DNA of 64,000 nucleotides from Sediminibacillus terrae (lineage in GTDB: Bacteria > Bacillota > Bacilli > Bacillales > Amphibacillaceae): NCBI RefSeq assembly GCF_009602435.1, contig NZ_VZDQ01000002.1, positions 44,420 to 108,419 on the forward strand, read 5' to 3'. The notes under the pieces are model-generated. The model did no database searches and was not told the DNA's origin. It saw nothing but the letters and a program-made list of their open reading frames with translations. Position numbers and translations under genes: made by a program. Positions 1-9,292 of this stretch are shown piece after piece; the stretch's first letter is position 1, and each line of letters starts with the position of its first letter.

Positions 1-2127
1 AACAAACCAATTCGGCAGGTTGTCGGCATCTTCTCCTGGATGCTTGTCCAAATACTCCTGGACAATATCAGCTTTCACTTCAATAAACTTTCCTAAACGG
101 CCGCTGCGGAAGTAGGAGAATGAGAAGTATGGCTCCAGACCGGTAGAAACACCGACCATGGTCCCGGTACTTCCTGTAGGTGCCACCGTGAGAAGGTGCG
201 AGTTACGGATGCCGTGCTCTAAGATGCCTTGACGGATATCCTCCGGCAGTTTCTTCACATAACCGGTTTTGGTAAACCTTTCACGCAGCTCCCTGGTCTC
301 TTGTTCTGTATCTCCGATCAAGAACGGGAAGCTTCCTTTCTCCTTCGCCAATTCAATTGATGTACGATAAGCTGTGGTCGCGATCGTTTCAAAAATTTCA
401 TCGACAAGTTGATTACCCTCAGCCGAACCGTATTCCGTTTCAGCATAAATCAAAAGATCGTGCAGTCCCATTACTCCCAGACCGACACGCCGTTCACCTA
501 ATGCCTGCTTTTTGTTTTCTTCCAAGAAGTATGGTGTGGCATCAATCACATTATCCTGCATTCTTACGCCAGTTCTGACAATGCTCTTAAGTTTTTCAAA
601 GTCTACCTTCTTATTTTCTTTATCGGCCACGGATGCAAGATTTACCGCAGCCAGGTTACATACAGAATACGGTGCAAGCGGCTGTTCTCCACAAGGGTTG
701 GTGGCAACTACCTGCTGTCCATAAGCCTTTGCATTTGTCATATCATTTGCGTTATCGATAAAGAAAATGCCAGGTTCTGCAGAATATGTGGCACAGATAT
801 TAATCAAGTTCCACAATTCCTTCGCTTTCATCCGGCGATAAACCCGGACACCGTACCCTTGTTCTTCCCATCGACGTACATCGCCGGTTTCATGCCAATT
901 CTCGTTATAGGCCCGCATCTCTTCCGGTGAATAACTTTCCACATTCGGAAATCTCAGTTCATAATCCATATCCTTTTCGACTGCTTCCATAAACTCTTTT
1001 GTCAAGCATACGGATATATTTGCCCCCGTCAGGAATTCCGGATTATGAACACTGTATGTACCTCCAGTGTTCAGCTTTTCTTCTGCTTCTTTGATAGCAG
1101 CTTCCGTAAAGCCTCCCAATCCCGGCATGTTTTTATAGTTTACAATGCCTTGATACAGATCGATTTCAATTGGTGACAGCGGAGTGAATTTCAGCTTTTC
1201 CTGTGCCAGCTTTCTAATTTGCTCATCCTCTGTGTTTTCTATCAAAAATCGGAGAATTCTCGGATTTTGCATTTTTGAAATGATAAACTCGATGATATCC
1301 GGATGCCAATCTGCCAGCATGATCATTTGTGCTCCCCTGCGGGAACCGCCTTGCTCCACCAAATGGGTCAACTTCGCAATATCATCCAGCCAGGAAACTG
1401 AACCGGAAGATTTACCATTGACACCACGTGCAAGAGTGTTACGTGGACGCAATGTAGAACCGTTGGTGCCTACACCTCCACCCCTGCTCATAATTTCCAT
1501 TACTTGCTTACGGTGATCAGAAATCCCTTCACGAGAGTCTTGTATAAATGGCATGACATAACAATTGAAGTAAGTCACATCTGTTTCTGCCCCAGCTCCA
1601 TATAAAACGCGTCCGGCAGGGATGAAATGCATATTGGATAATTCATGATAAAAGCGGTCAAAGGCTTCCTGTTGCTTTTCTTCTGTTGTTTCCACCTTCG
1701 ACAGACCTGTAGCATTCCGCTTCGCAATTTGTTCATAATAGATTTCGAGTGGTTTATCAATCACATCCAATGATCTACTGACAACGCCTGTGTTTGCTTC
1801 TTCCTGATCGTCCAGCACAGACACAAAGTCCTTATCCACCTGGATTTCGGCACGTTTTGACTGCCAATCGATAGATTTGACAAACCCATATCCCCTCGCC
1901 GGAAACTTAGGGTCCGCCTTTACGGTCAAAACGACAAAATCGCCTGACTTCAACGTTGCCTTCTCCGTATCCTTGAAAGCGTACCTATCCAGCATTACTA
2001 AACGCGATACACCTTCATGGGTGATTTTCATATCCGGGGTTATTGGATGTACCTGCTCAAATAAAGCGATATCCTCGTTTAATTGCTCGACATTAATCTG
2101 CATGTTTACTTCTGTGATGGTTTTCAT
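1..2127 (-). CDS. nrdJ: Adenosylcobalamin-dependent (class II) ribonucleotide reductase, C-terminus beyond window
   Basis: Reduces ribonucleotides to deoxyribonucleotides in the cytoplasm, using adenosylcobalamin as radical source, so it needs no oxygen and no separate radical subunit. The visible 709 residues carry the RNR signatures: a cysteine in YFNCYVMPF near residue 187, the glycine-rich GGGVGTNGS loop near 216, the active-site motif NPCGEQPL near 475 and PTGSTGTMVGVSTGLEP near 650. The 3' end lies beyond position 1; family members are usually about 850 residues, so roughly 140 are missing here. Two in-frame ATGs exist at 2136 and 2127; I chose 2127 because AAGGAG is about 9 bases upstream of it and only 2 from the other. 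It is transcribed alone, away from yqhL, and the upstream NrdR boxes indicate NrdR repression. Class I RNR large subunits share the NPCGEQ motif, but the long N-terminal extension and lone gene favour class II. Confidence 0.85.
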   Translation of the reverse strand, partial: MKTITEVNMQINVEQLNEDIALFEQVHPITPDMKITHEGVSRLVMLDRYAFKDTEKATLKSGDFVVLTVKADPKFPARGYGFVKSIDWQSKRAEIQVDKDFVSVLDDQEEANTGVVSRSLDVIDKPLEIYYEQIAKRNATGLSKVETTEEKQQEAFDRFYHELSNMHFIPAGRVLYGAGAETDVTYFNCYVMPFIQDSREGISDHRKQVMEIMSRGGGVGTNGSTLRPRNTLARGVNGKSSGSVSWLDDIAKLTHLVEQGGSRRGAQMIMLADWHPDIIEFIISKMQNPRILRFLIENTEDEQIRKLAQEKLKFTPLSPIEIDLYQGIVNYKNMPGLGGFTEAAIKEAEEKLNTGGTYSVHNPEFLTGANISVCLTKEFMEAVEKDMDYELRFPNVESYSPEEMRAYNENWHETGDVRRWEEQGYGVRVYRRMKAKELWNLINICATYSAEPGIFFIDNANDMTNAKAYGQQVVATNPCGEQPLAPYSVCNLAAVNLASVADKENKKVDFEKLKSIVRTGVRMQDNVIDATPYFLEENKKQALGERRVGLGVMGLHDLLIYAETEYGSAEGNQLVDEIFETIATTAYRTSIELAKEKGSFPFLIGDTEQETRELRERFTKTGYVKKLPEDIRQGILEHGIRNSHLLTVAPTGSTGTMVGVSTGLEPYFSFSYFRSGRLGKFIEVKADIVQEYLDKHPGEDADNLPNWFV

Positions 2128-2199
2128 ATATGGCATCACTCCTTCTTCCCTTTAAAACATTTAAGTATAATATTCAATTTACCACATAACCGAGAAATA

Positions 2200-2247
2200 A
2201 AACAATATATTGTGTTCGGTTTTTTTGACACATACTATATATTGTTA
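2200..2247. promoter_or_regulatory. Tandem NrdR boxes upstream of nrdJ
   Basis: Two palindromic 16-mers, at 2200-2215 (core CAATATATTG) and 2232-2247 (core CTATATATTG), match the published NrdR-box consensus acaCwAtATaTwGtgt in the core. The core starts are 32 bp apart, about three helical turns, which is the spacing known for tandem NrdR sites. They lie 73-120 bp upstream of the chosen nrdJ start, where the promoter should be. I infer repression by NrdR when dATP is plentiful; nrdR itself is not in the window. Confidence 0.82.
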
Positions 2248-2516
2248 AATGGAACGAAACAAACGAAGTTTGTCAAAGATGAGAAACCGCAATTATAAAC
2301 GGAAATAAAAGATAAAAAAAGAAAAATGGTCAATTTTTTTGAAAAACCGCCTTTTTTATTAGTTGCGTTTTTTAGCTTATTTTGTTGAAAGAAACAGAAG
2401 CCCGTAATACCGCCAAATAGAAAGCTTACAAAGGAAGGGAAACAAGAAAAAATTTTTATTGTGACAACTTTCAACGTTACCCTGTTCAGCCGTACATGGC
2501 GTTACGCAATTATCCT

Positions 2517-2545
2517 TTGAAAAATATGAAGAACATGCCTATAAT
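2517..2545 (+). promoter_or_regulatory. SigA-type promoter of yqhL
   Basis: TTGAAA at 2517-2522 and TATAAT at 2540-2545 are separated by 17 bp, a near-consensus housekeeping promoter 34 bp upstream of the yqhL start. Confidence 0.75.
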
Positions 2546-2578
2546 ATAGGTTGACGCTACAGAGAAATGGGGGAACAG

Positions 2579-2974
2579 ATGATGGGGATTGAATTTCTGC
2601 TAATTTTACTAATTGTGATCGTAGGGTTCGGTATATATAGATATTTTAAACAAAGAAAAATACTGAAAACCTTGTCGGAAGAAGAATTCCGTCAGGGCTA
2701 CCGGAAAGCCCAATTAATCGATGTGAGAGAACCGAAAGAATTCGACGGGGGACACATCCTGGGGGCAAGGAATATCCCGCTTTCACAGCTGCGGAACCGT
2801 TTGATCGAATTAAGGAAAGACCAGCCAATCTATATGTATTGTCAAAATGGTACAAGGACCGCAAGAGCTGCCATTCTTTTAAACAAGAAGGGGTACAACG
2901 AATTGTATCAGCTTCAGGGCGGTTTCAAAAAATGGAACGGCAAAATCAAAAAATCAAAATCTACCCAGTACTAA
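2579..2974 (+). CDS. yqhL: Membrane-anchored rhodanese-domain protein YqhL
   Basis: A 131-residue protein with one N-terminal membrane segment (about residues 3-19) followed by a basic stretch and a rhodanese fold facing the cytoplasm. The domain has the LIDVREPKEFDGGHI motif and the active-site loop YMYCQNGTRTA, whose cysteine would carry a persulfide. Its physiological sulfur acceptor is not known from sequence. Several in-frame ATGs occur at 2567, 2579 and 2582; 2579 is favoured because GGGGGA sits just upstream. The length is close to B. subtilis YqhL, which is also convergent with gcvPB. It is monocistronic, with its own promoter, and shares a bidirectional terminator with gcvPB at 3195-3236. 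Confidence 0.85.
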   Translation: MMGIEFLLILLIVIVGFGIYRYFKQRKILKTLSEEEFRQGYRKAQLIDVREPKEFDGGHILGARNIPLSQLRNRLIELRKDQPIYMYCQNGTRTARAAILLNKKGYNELYQLQGGFKKWNGKIKKSKSTQY

Positions 2975-3004
2975 AAGGAAAGACACTTCGAGATCGAAGA
3001 TATA

Positions 3005-3187
3005 AGGACAAAAGCGCAAGCGGCTGTTTAAAGAGAGTACAGGCTAAAACCGCCACGTCCTGTGGCAGCGCCTGCATGACCCACATCGTTTGGGCCTCCG
3101 ACAAGCTTAAGGCGAAACTCGGAGTGGCGCTTCTTTGCCACACAGAGGATTGCCTTAAGACCTCAGGGGGTTGGCACTGGAGCTAGA
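3005..3187 (+). repeat. Dispersed repeat family A, longest copy
   Basis: Begins with acaaaagcgcaagcg and ends with ggagctagac. Diverged partners lie at 17185-17275 and 47476-47630 and share tacaggct/taggct, the central ccac..tcctg block and the terminal agctaga. It contains nested short inverted repeats and no supportable ORF. Confidence 0.6.
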
Positions 3188-3194
3188 CAATGAA

Positions 3195-3236
3195 AAGAAA
3201 GCGGCTATCCTTATTTCGGATAGCCGCTTTCTTTTT
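3195..3236. terminator. Bidirectional terminator between yqhL and gcvPB
   Basis: A 14-bp GC-rich stem around aaagcggctatcc, with A-rich flank on one side and a T-run on the other, so it can end transcripts from both strands. Confidence 0.85.
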
Positions 3237-4698
3237 ATTGTGGTCTATTGTAACGGAGAACGGGTTTTCTGGCCGCCGTCGTCTCATCCATTCGCTTCAC
3301 AACCGTATGATAGGGTGCCTCTTGGACAAGTTCAGGGTCATTCTTCGCTTCATTGGAGATTTGGATCATGGTATCAATGAATCCATCCAGTGTTTCTTTG
3401 GACTCCGTTTCAGTTGGTTCTACCATCAACGCTTCTTCCACATTCAGCGGAAAGTAAATGGTCGGGGGATGGTAACCGAAATCCAACAACCGTTTGGCAA
3501 TATCAAGCGTCCGTACTCCCAGTTTCTTCTGCCGTTTTCCCGACAGCACAAACTCATGCTTGCAATGTTGGGTATAAGGAAGTTCATACTCTTCCTGCAG
3601 GCGCCTCATCATGTAATTTGCATTTAAAACGGCATACTCGCTTACCTTTTTCAATCCTTCCGCTCCCATTGTCCGGATATACGTATAAGCCCGCAAATTA
3701 ATGCCGAAATTACCATAAAAAGGCTTTACCCTGCCGATAGAATCTGGTCTGTCCTCTTCAAAATAGTATTCCCCATTCGCTTCTGACAGAATCGGCTTAG
3801 GTAGAAACCGTGCCAATTCCTCACTCACTCCTACCGGCCCTGAACCTGGTCCCCCACCTCCATGGGGTCCAGTGAAAGTTTTATGAAGATTTAAATGGAC
3901 GACATCGAATCCCATGTCTCCAGGGCGGGCATACCCCATAACTGCATTAAGGTTGGCGCCGTCATAATAAAGCTTCCCGCCAGCCTGGTGTACGATTTCC
4001 GCCATTTCCACAATGTTTTCTTCAAATAAACCAAGCGTATTCGGGTTGGTCAGCATCAACGCAGCCGTATCCTCACCGACTACACGTTTTAAATCTTCCA
4101 AATCCACCGTTCCATGTTCGTTGGACTTCACGGTTACCGCTTCAAAACCGGCGACCGTGGCAGATGCAGGATTGGTGCCGTGGGCGGAATCGGGTACAAT
4201 AACTTTGGTACGGTTCAGTTCGCCATTTGCTTCATGATAAGCACGGATCATCATCAACCCCGTCCATTCTCCCTGCGCGCCAGCAGCTGGCTGCAATGTC
4301 ACCTCGTGCATACCGGTGATGGCTGCGAGTGACGATTGTAAATCGTACATCACTTTCAAAGCACCCTGTACCGACTTGGGATCCTGATACGGATGTATAT
4401 GGCTGAACCCTTCCATGCGGGCTACATCCTCGTTCATTTTCGGATTATACTTCATCGTGCAGGAACCTAATGGATAAAATCCTGAATCCACTCCATGATT
4501 CCTTTTCGATAAAGCTGTATAATGACGGATAATCTGCAGTTCGCTTACTTCTGGAAGATCTGGTGCTTCCTCGCGAATGTAAACCGGATCGAATTCCTCT
4601 TTCAAGTCGAACTCCTCGATTTCCAGTTCTGGCAGGCTGTAGCTTGTTCTTCCCGCCTTGCTGTGTTCAAAAATCAAAGGAAAGTCTTGTTTATCCAT
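3235..4698 (-). CDS. gcvPB: Glycine dehydrogenase (decarboxylating) subunit 2, P-protein beta
   Basis: The C-terminal half of the split P-protein, forming a heterodimeric PLP enzyme with GcvPA. It decarboxylates glycine and passes the aminomethyl group to the lipoyl arm of H-protein. The PLP lysine is seen in [18 protein letters not shown] near residue 273, and the glycine-rich stretch after it is a family hallmark. The 487-residue length fits. The frame stays open upstream, but I chose ATG 4698 because GGGGGAT precedes it and the start [11 protein letters not shown] matches known family N-termini. It overlaps the 3' end of gcvPA by 8 bases, indicating translational coupling. Third gene of the riboswitch-controlled operon. 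Confidence 0.93.
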   Translation of the reverse strand: MDKQDFPLIFEHSKAGRTSYSLPELEIEEFDLKEEFDPVYIREEAPDLPEVSELQIIRHYTALSKRNHGVDSGFYPLGSCTMKYNPKMNEDVARMEGFSHIHPYQDPKSVQGALKVMYDLQSSLAAITGMHEVTLQPAAGAQGEWTGLMMIRAYHEANGELNRTKVIVPDSAHGTNPASATVAGFEAVTVKSNEHGTVDLEDLKRVVGEDTAALMLTNPNTLGLFEENIVEMAEIVHQAGGKLYYDGANLNAVMGYARPGDMGFDVVHLNLHKTFTGPHGGGGPGSGPVGVSEELARFLPKPILSEANGEYYFEEDRPDSIGRVKPFYGNFGINLRAYTYIRTMGAEGLKKVSEYAVLNANYMMRRLQEEYELPYTQHCKHEFVLSGKRQKKLGVRTLDIAKRLLDFGYHPPTIYFPLNVEEALMVEPTETESKETLDGFIDTMIQISNEAKNDPELVQEAPYHTVVKRMDETTAARKPVLRYNRPQ

Positions 4699-6037
4699 GA
4701 ATATCCCCCATTTCTTTTGCGAAGGCATCCATTTCCGCTTTACTTCGATTCTCTGTAACTGCTATCAGCATATGAGTAGGAAATTCAGGATACGTCTTCG
4801 CCAAATCATACCCACCTATAAAGCCTTTGTTAAGCAGGCGTTCATTCATCTTCGATACAGGCATGTGTATATCGACAACCAGTTCATTGAAGAACGGTCC
4901 GGTAAGAACGCTCTCTATCCCTTGTTCTTTAAGCTGTTGATGTAAGTACCTGGCCTTTTGCATATTAAGCCACGCCATCTTCTTGATGCCCTGCTTTCCC
5001 AAAGAACTCATTGCTACAGATGAAGCAAGTGCATTCAAAGCCTGATTCGAGCATATGTTGGAAGTCGCCTTGTCTCTGCGGATATGCTGTTCTCTTGCTT
5101 GCAGAGTGAGTACAAACCCCCGTCGGCCGTCTTCATCGGTAGTTTGACCGACCAGCCTCCCCGGTACTTTCCGCATCAGTTTCTTTGTTGTCGCGAAGTA
5201 ACCACAATGCGGACCGCCGAATTGAGCCGGAATTCCGAAAACTTGCGTATCTCCTACTACGATATCTGCCCCAAATGCCGCAGGCGGGGTCAAATATCCC
5301 AATGCCAATGGGTTGCTGGAAACAATGAACATCGCTTTCTCGTCTTCTAACAACCTCTGCAGTTCGGCAAGCGGCTCGATTTGTCCGAAGAAATTTGGAT
5401 ACTGAACAATGACTCCCGCCGTGTTTTCGTCAATTTCTGCCTCCAAAGCTTCTAAATCCACCGTTCCATCCTTATGTCCTATTTCTACTATATCGAGTCC
5501 TTGCCCTTTTGCATAAGAAGCTAACACTTGCCTGGACTCTGGATGTACTGTATTTGCCACAAGGATTTTTTTCCGCTTCGTCTGCGATGCACTGAGAGTT
5601 CCTGCTTCAGCCAAAGCGGTCGGTCCATCATACATGGATGAGTTCGCCACTTCCATTCCTGTCAATTCACAAATCATCGTCTGAAATTCAAAAATGGCTT
5701 GCAATTCTCCTTGTGAGATTTCCGGTTGGTAAGGGGTATATGCTGTATAAAACTCCGATCGTGAGATGACGTGATCGACGATAGACGGGATGTAGTGATC
5801 ATAAACCCCTGCACCTAGAAAGGAAGCATGTGACTTTAAGTTGACATTTCGTCTTGATAAATCAGCCAGCTCCTTCAGGAGTGCTGGTTCATTGGTAGGT
5901 TCCTTTATATCCAGTTCCCCTTGAAAACGCACTTGTTCAGGTATATCGGAAAACAATGTATCCGTTGATTCGACACCGATCGTACGCAGCATTTCCTGCT
6001 TATCTTCATCAGTCATCGGTAAATAGCGAAACTCCAT
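4691..6037 (-). CDS. gcvPA: Glycine dehydrogenase (decarboxylating) subunit 1, P-protein alpha
   Basis: The N-terminal half of the split glycine decarboxylase, 448 residues. It has the family start [17 protein letters not shown], the segment [20 protein letters not shown] near residue 105 and the [13 protein letters not shown] segment near 270. It lacks the PLP lysine, which is supplied by GcvPB. Split P-proteins are the norm in Bacillus, whereas enterobacteria and mitochondria have one fused chain. It follows gcvT after 24 bases and overlaps gcvPB, so all three should be made from one mRNA in the cytoplasm. H-protein and lipoyl genes are not next to it. Confidence 0.93.
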   Translation of the reverse strand: MEFRYLPMTDEDKQEMLRTIGVESTDTLFSDIPEQVRFQGELDIKEPTNEPALLKELADLSRRNVNLKSHASFLGAGVYDHYIPSIVDHVISRSEFYTAYTPYQPEISQGELQAIFEFQTMICELTGMEVANSSMYDGPTALAEAGTLSASQTKRKKILVANTVHPESRQVLASYAKGQGLDIVEIGHKDGTVDLEALEAEIDENTAGVIVQYPNFFGQIEPLAELQRLLEDEKAMFIVSSNPLALGYLTPPAAFGADIVVGDTQVFGIPAQFGGPHCGYFATTKKLMRKVPGRLVGQTTDEDGRRGFVLTLQAREQHIRRDKATSNICSNQALNALASSVAMSSLGKQGIKKMAWLNMQKARYLHQQLKEQGIESVLTGPFFNELVVDIHMPVSKMNERLLNKGFIGGYDLAKTYPEFPTHMLIAVTENRSKAEMDAFAKEMGDIHG

Positions 6038-6061
6038 TTTATCTCCCCCTTAGCGATGTGT

Positions 6062-7165
6062 TTAAGATTTTTTATAAAATGGCGTAGGAACTACTTTGGC
6101 CTTCAACAGCCGTTTACGCACCTGCACATAAACCTCTTCTCCCTGCGTTGCATGACTCGCCCTGATTAAAGCAAGGCCGATATTTTTCTTTAAAGTCGGT
6201 GACTGGGTACCAGTAGTGATAAAGCCGATTTCCTCTTCCCCTGCAAATACAGCATAGCCGGTACGGGGAATTCCTTTGTCGATCATCTCCAGGCCTACTA
6301 ATTTTCGGGGCGGTCCGTCCTCTTTTTGCTTTTTCAGTACATCTTTACCGATGAAATCAGCCTCTTTCTCGGTCTTGACCGCAAAACCGAGACCGGCTTC
6401 TATCGGGGTTATTTCCGAAGAAAGTTCCTGACCATAGAGTGCAAGGTTCGCTTCAAAACGGAGCGTATCCCGTGCCCCGAGTCCGACCGGCTGGAGGCCA
6501 TCTGGCGAACCTTCTTCCAGCAGTTTTCTCCAAAGTTGTATGCCAGCGCCGGGTTCTATGTATATTTCAAATCCGTCTTCCCCTGTATATCCGGTACGTG
6601 CGACGATAGCTGTTCCTTCTACATCGTTAAACGGGACATCCGATTCAAAACGGAAAAAGCGGATCGCGGAGAGATCGATTTCCGTCATTTTTTGTAGGAT
6701 GGATTCAGCTTTTGGTCCCTGGATAGCCAATTGAACATACTGATCTGATATATCCTTTATAGAAACCCCCTCGATTTTATTTTCCTGAATCCACTGATAA
6801 TCTTTTTCCCTGTTGGCCGCATTCACCACAAGCAGATAACGTTTCTCGGCGAGTTGATAAACAATCAAATCATCAACCGTACCCCCATCTGGATAACACA
6901 TCATGGTGTACTGAGCCCGTTTTGGGGTAAGCTTCGCTACATCATTCGTTAAAAGCTTTTGCAAACAACGTTCTGCATTCTGGCCTTCTATAAGAATCTC
7001 ACCCATGTGAGAAACATCGAAGAGGCCAGCCGCCATTCTTGTAGCCTCGTGTTCCTTCTTGATCCCGGAAAATTGGACCGGCATTTCCCAACCACCGAAA
7101 TTTACGGTTTTGGCTCCACTTTTCTCATATTCAGCAAATAAAGGGGTTCTGTTTAATTCTGTCAT
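6062..7165 (-). CDS. gcvT: Aminomethyltransferase, T-protein of the glycine cleavage system
   Basis: Transfers the methylene group from the H-protein aminomethyl-lipoyl arm to tetrahydrofolate, releasing ammonia and giving 5,10-methylene-THF. The 367 residues show the family motifs FDVSHMGEI near residue 48, [11 protein letters not shown] near 190 and [18 protein letters not shown] near 231, with the folate-binding aspartate in DVSHM/TNDV. First gene of gcvT-gcvPA-gcvPB. The AAGGAG upstream of the ATG is well placed. A 290-base leader holds a tandem glycine riboswitch that ends in an intrinsic terminator. Confidence 0.94.
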   Translation of the reverse strand: MTELNRTPLFAEYEKSGAKTVNFGGWEMPVQFSGIKKEHEATRMAAGLFDVSHMGEILIEGQNAERCLQKLLTNDVAKLTPKRAQYTMMCYPDGGTVDDLIVYQLAEKRYLLVVNAANREKDYQWIQENKIEGVSIKDISDQYVQLAIQGPKAESILQKMTEIDLSAIRFFRFESDVPFNDVEGTAIVARTGYTGEDGFEIYIEPGAGIQLWRKLLEEGSPDGLQPVGLGARDTLRFEANLALYGQELSSEITPIEAGLGFAVKTEKEADFIGKDVLKKQKEDGPPRKLVGLEMIDKGIPRTGYAVFAGEEEIGFITTGTQSPTLKKNIGLALIRASHATQGEEVYVQVRKRLLKAKVVPTPFYKKS

Positions 7166-7251
7166 TCTCTCAACTCCTTCTTAAGTAATCATTCAGGATT
7201 AAAACGGAATACAATTGTCTGCAGCCATTCACCATTGCAGAAATCAAACAT

Positions 7252-7456
7252 AAAAGGACAGAGATTCTCCCAATCAGGAAAATCTCTGTCCTTTCACCAG
7301 AAAGTTTCGCCAATCCGATTGGCTTGCTTCTTAGGTGGTTTACATGCGTAAACACTCTCCAGAGCTGCGTCCTATAAGAGTCTTTTTGCCTGAGAGATTC
7401 ACATTATGTTTGCTCCTTCGGCGCTATCATCACAGATAGTCTCTCCTCTTATATTC
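7252..7456 (-). ncRNA. Tandem glycine riboswitch with terminator, leader of gcvT
   Basis: Read on the minus strand, aptamer 1 (7452-7374) is closed by ATAAGAG/CTCTTAT and holds the conserved GCGCCGAAGGAGCAA and AATCTCTCAGGCAAAA blocks. Aptamer 2 (about 7366-7275) holds CTCTGGAGAG, a variable hairpin and ACTTTCTGGTG. Immediately after comes GGACAGAGATTTTCC...ATCTCTGTCC plus T-run (7294-7252), an intrinsic terminator whose 5' arm overlaps the aptamer 2 closing stem. The order and sequence follow the B. subtilis gcvT riboswitch. By analogy, glycine binding frees the operon for transcription, giving breakdown of excess glycine. No protein-coding reading of this stretch is credible. Confidence 0.95.
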
Positions 7457-7618
7457 ATTCGCTATATTAAATTAACCGTGTTCGGACATAATAAGGATGA
7501 TGTCGCAACCAGGGTGATTCTGTCATAATGTTTACACTTTTTTAAATTCAGCATCATTATACCATAGCAATTAGCCGGTATGGAAAGAATTTTTAATATT
7601 TTTTAAGGGGGAAACTGG

Positions 7619-9292
7619 ATGAACATTCAGCTTAACAATGACAATGCTTTTATAGAAGAATTGGAATCTGCTATCCAACAGGACGGACCGTTCTCTTCGT
7701 GGAAACTTTTTCAAATGTCCTATCATGCAGCCCAAACGACACTGACGCCTGAATTCACCGGGTTGACTGCTCCTAAACATTTGCCGCATATGGAATTTTT
7801 ACCGCACCAGCTCGACTGCGCCAGACAGATTATCGAGGAAATGAACGGAAGGGGATTGCTGGCGGATGAGGTCGGTTTGGGAAAAACGATAGAAGCCGGA
7901 TTGATCTTAAAAGAATACATGATCAGGGGATTGGTTAAAAAAGCGCTGATTCTTGTTCCCGCTTCCCTTGTAAACCAATGGGTACTCGAACTGAGCCAAA
8001 AATTCTACATACCGGCCGTCTCCCAAGGCAAACGGCCGGTATGGGACCAAAACAGCATCATTGTCAGCTCGATTGATACAGCAAAACGACAACCCCACCG
8101 CGATATAATACTGGAACAGGAATACGATTTCATCTTAATAGACGAAGCTCACAAACTCAAAAACCACAAAACCAAGAACTATGAGTTCGTTCGTGCTTTG
8201 AAAAAGAAATACTGCCTGCTTCTTACTGCAACGCCTGTACAAAACAAACTCAGTGACATTTTCAATCTTGTCTCGATTTTGAAACCTGGACATCTCGGAA
8301 ATTATGAAGACTTTACCGCCACTTACGGAAAAGATCGTAACAATTTATTCAACGATGATCATCTTAAACAGCTGATTCAAAAAGTGATGGTACGAAACCG
8401 CAGGCAAGATACAAAGGTGGACTGGACGGATAGGAAAGTGAAGACGATATGGATAACTTTCAGCGAAGCTGAGCAAAAAGCTTACAATCAGTTAACATCG
8501 ATTACCAGGGAAGCAGACACTTTTTCTTCTATTACATTAACAAGAGAACTGTGTTCTTCCCGGGAAGCTTGTTATTTGTCCATGAAAAAAATGCTGCAGC
8601 AGGAAAAAGCAATTTCCAACAGGGAGGCCTATCAAGAATTTCTGAAAGTGATAGAAGAGCTGCCGCATCATGCGAAAGCCGCTAAGGTGGTTGAACTCAT
8701 CGGAGACACGGAGGAAAAGTACATCATCTTCACGGAATACAGAGCAAGCCAATTGTACTTGCAATGGTACCTGCAACAGCATGGTATCACTTCTGTTCCC
8801 TATCGGGGCGGCTTTAAACGCGGCAAAAAGGATTGGATGAAGCAGCTTTTTCAAAACCATGCACAGGTTTTGATTGCCACTGAAGCCGGCGGTGAAGGAA
8901 TCAATCTTCAATTTTGCAATAACATGATAAATTATGATTTACCTTGGAATCCCATGCGATTAGAACAGCGAATCGGAAGAATACACCGATTCGGCCAACA
9001 ACAGGATGTCCACATATACAACTTTGCAATTCGCAACACAATGGAAGAACATGTGCTGAACTTATTGTATGAAAAAATCCATTTGTTTGAACGTGTGGTA
9101 GGCAATCTTGATGACATTCTTGCCGAATTGGACATAAAAGATGTCGAACAGGAAATCCAGACCATCTTCAGGGAATCTGAAACAGAAGGAGAGGCCAAAA
9201 TCAAACTGGATAATCTATCTTCCGTCATTTCCTTGCGACAAGACCAATTACAAGAACAGGAGGATTGGAATGGCAATCGAGAATCTTCATGA
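7619..9292 (+). CDS. yqhH: SNF2-family ATP-dependent helicase-like protein YqhH
   Basis: A 557-residue SNF2/Rad54-type ATPase. The N-terminal lobe has the Walker A-like DEVGLGKTIEAG near residue 85 and the DEAH box in LIDEAHKLKN near 174. The C-terminal lobe has ATEAGGEGINLQ near 420 and QRIGRIHRFGQ near 450. Such proteins translocate on double-stranded DNA and remodel protein-DNA complexes; RapA is a relative. The specific role of YqhH is not established. The start ATG follows GGGGGAAA. It diverges from gcvT and overlaps yqhG by 23 bases, so both are probably co-translated, as in B. subtilis. Confidence 0.88.
   Translation: MNIQLNNDNAFIEELESAIQQDGPFSSWKLFQMSYHAAQTTLTPEFTGLTAPKHLPHMEFLPHQLDCARQIIEEMNGRGLLADEVGLGKTIEAGLILKEYMIRGLVKKALILVPASLVNQWVLELSQKFYIPAVSQGKRPVWDQNSIIVSSIDTAKRQPHRDIILEQEYDFILIDEAHKLKNHKTKNYEFVRALKKKYCLLLTATPVQNKLSDIFNLVSILKPGHLGNYEDFTATYGKDRNNLFNDDHLKQLIQKVMVRNRRQDTKVDWTDRKVKTIWITFSEAEQKAYNQLTSITREADTFSSITLTRELCSSREACYLSMKKMLQQEKAISNREAYQEFLKVIEELPHHAKAAKVVELIGDTEEKYIIFTEYRASQLYLQWYLQQHGITSVPYRGGFKRGKKDWMKQLFQNHAQVLIATEAGGEGINLQFCNNMINYDLPWNPMRLEQRIGRIHRFGQQQDVHIYNFAIRNTMEEHVLNLLYEKIHLFERVVGNLDDILAELDIKDVEQEIQTIFRESETEGEAKIKLDNLSSVISLRQDQLQEQEDWNGNRESS

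Noticed and set aside
2235..2474. Minus-strand frame upstream of nrdJ
   Set aside because: Low-complexity AT-rich promoter DNA containing an NrdR box; no ribosome site.
7170..7355. Small minus-strand frame upstream of gcvT
   Set aside because: Lies inside the glycine riboswitch and terminator, without ribosome site or homology.
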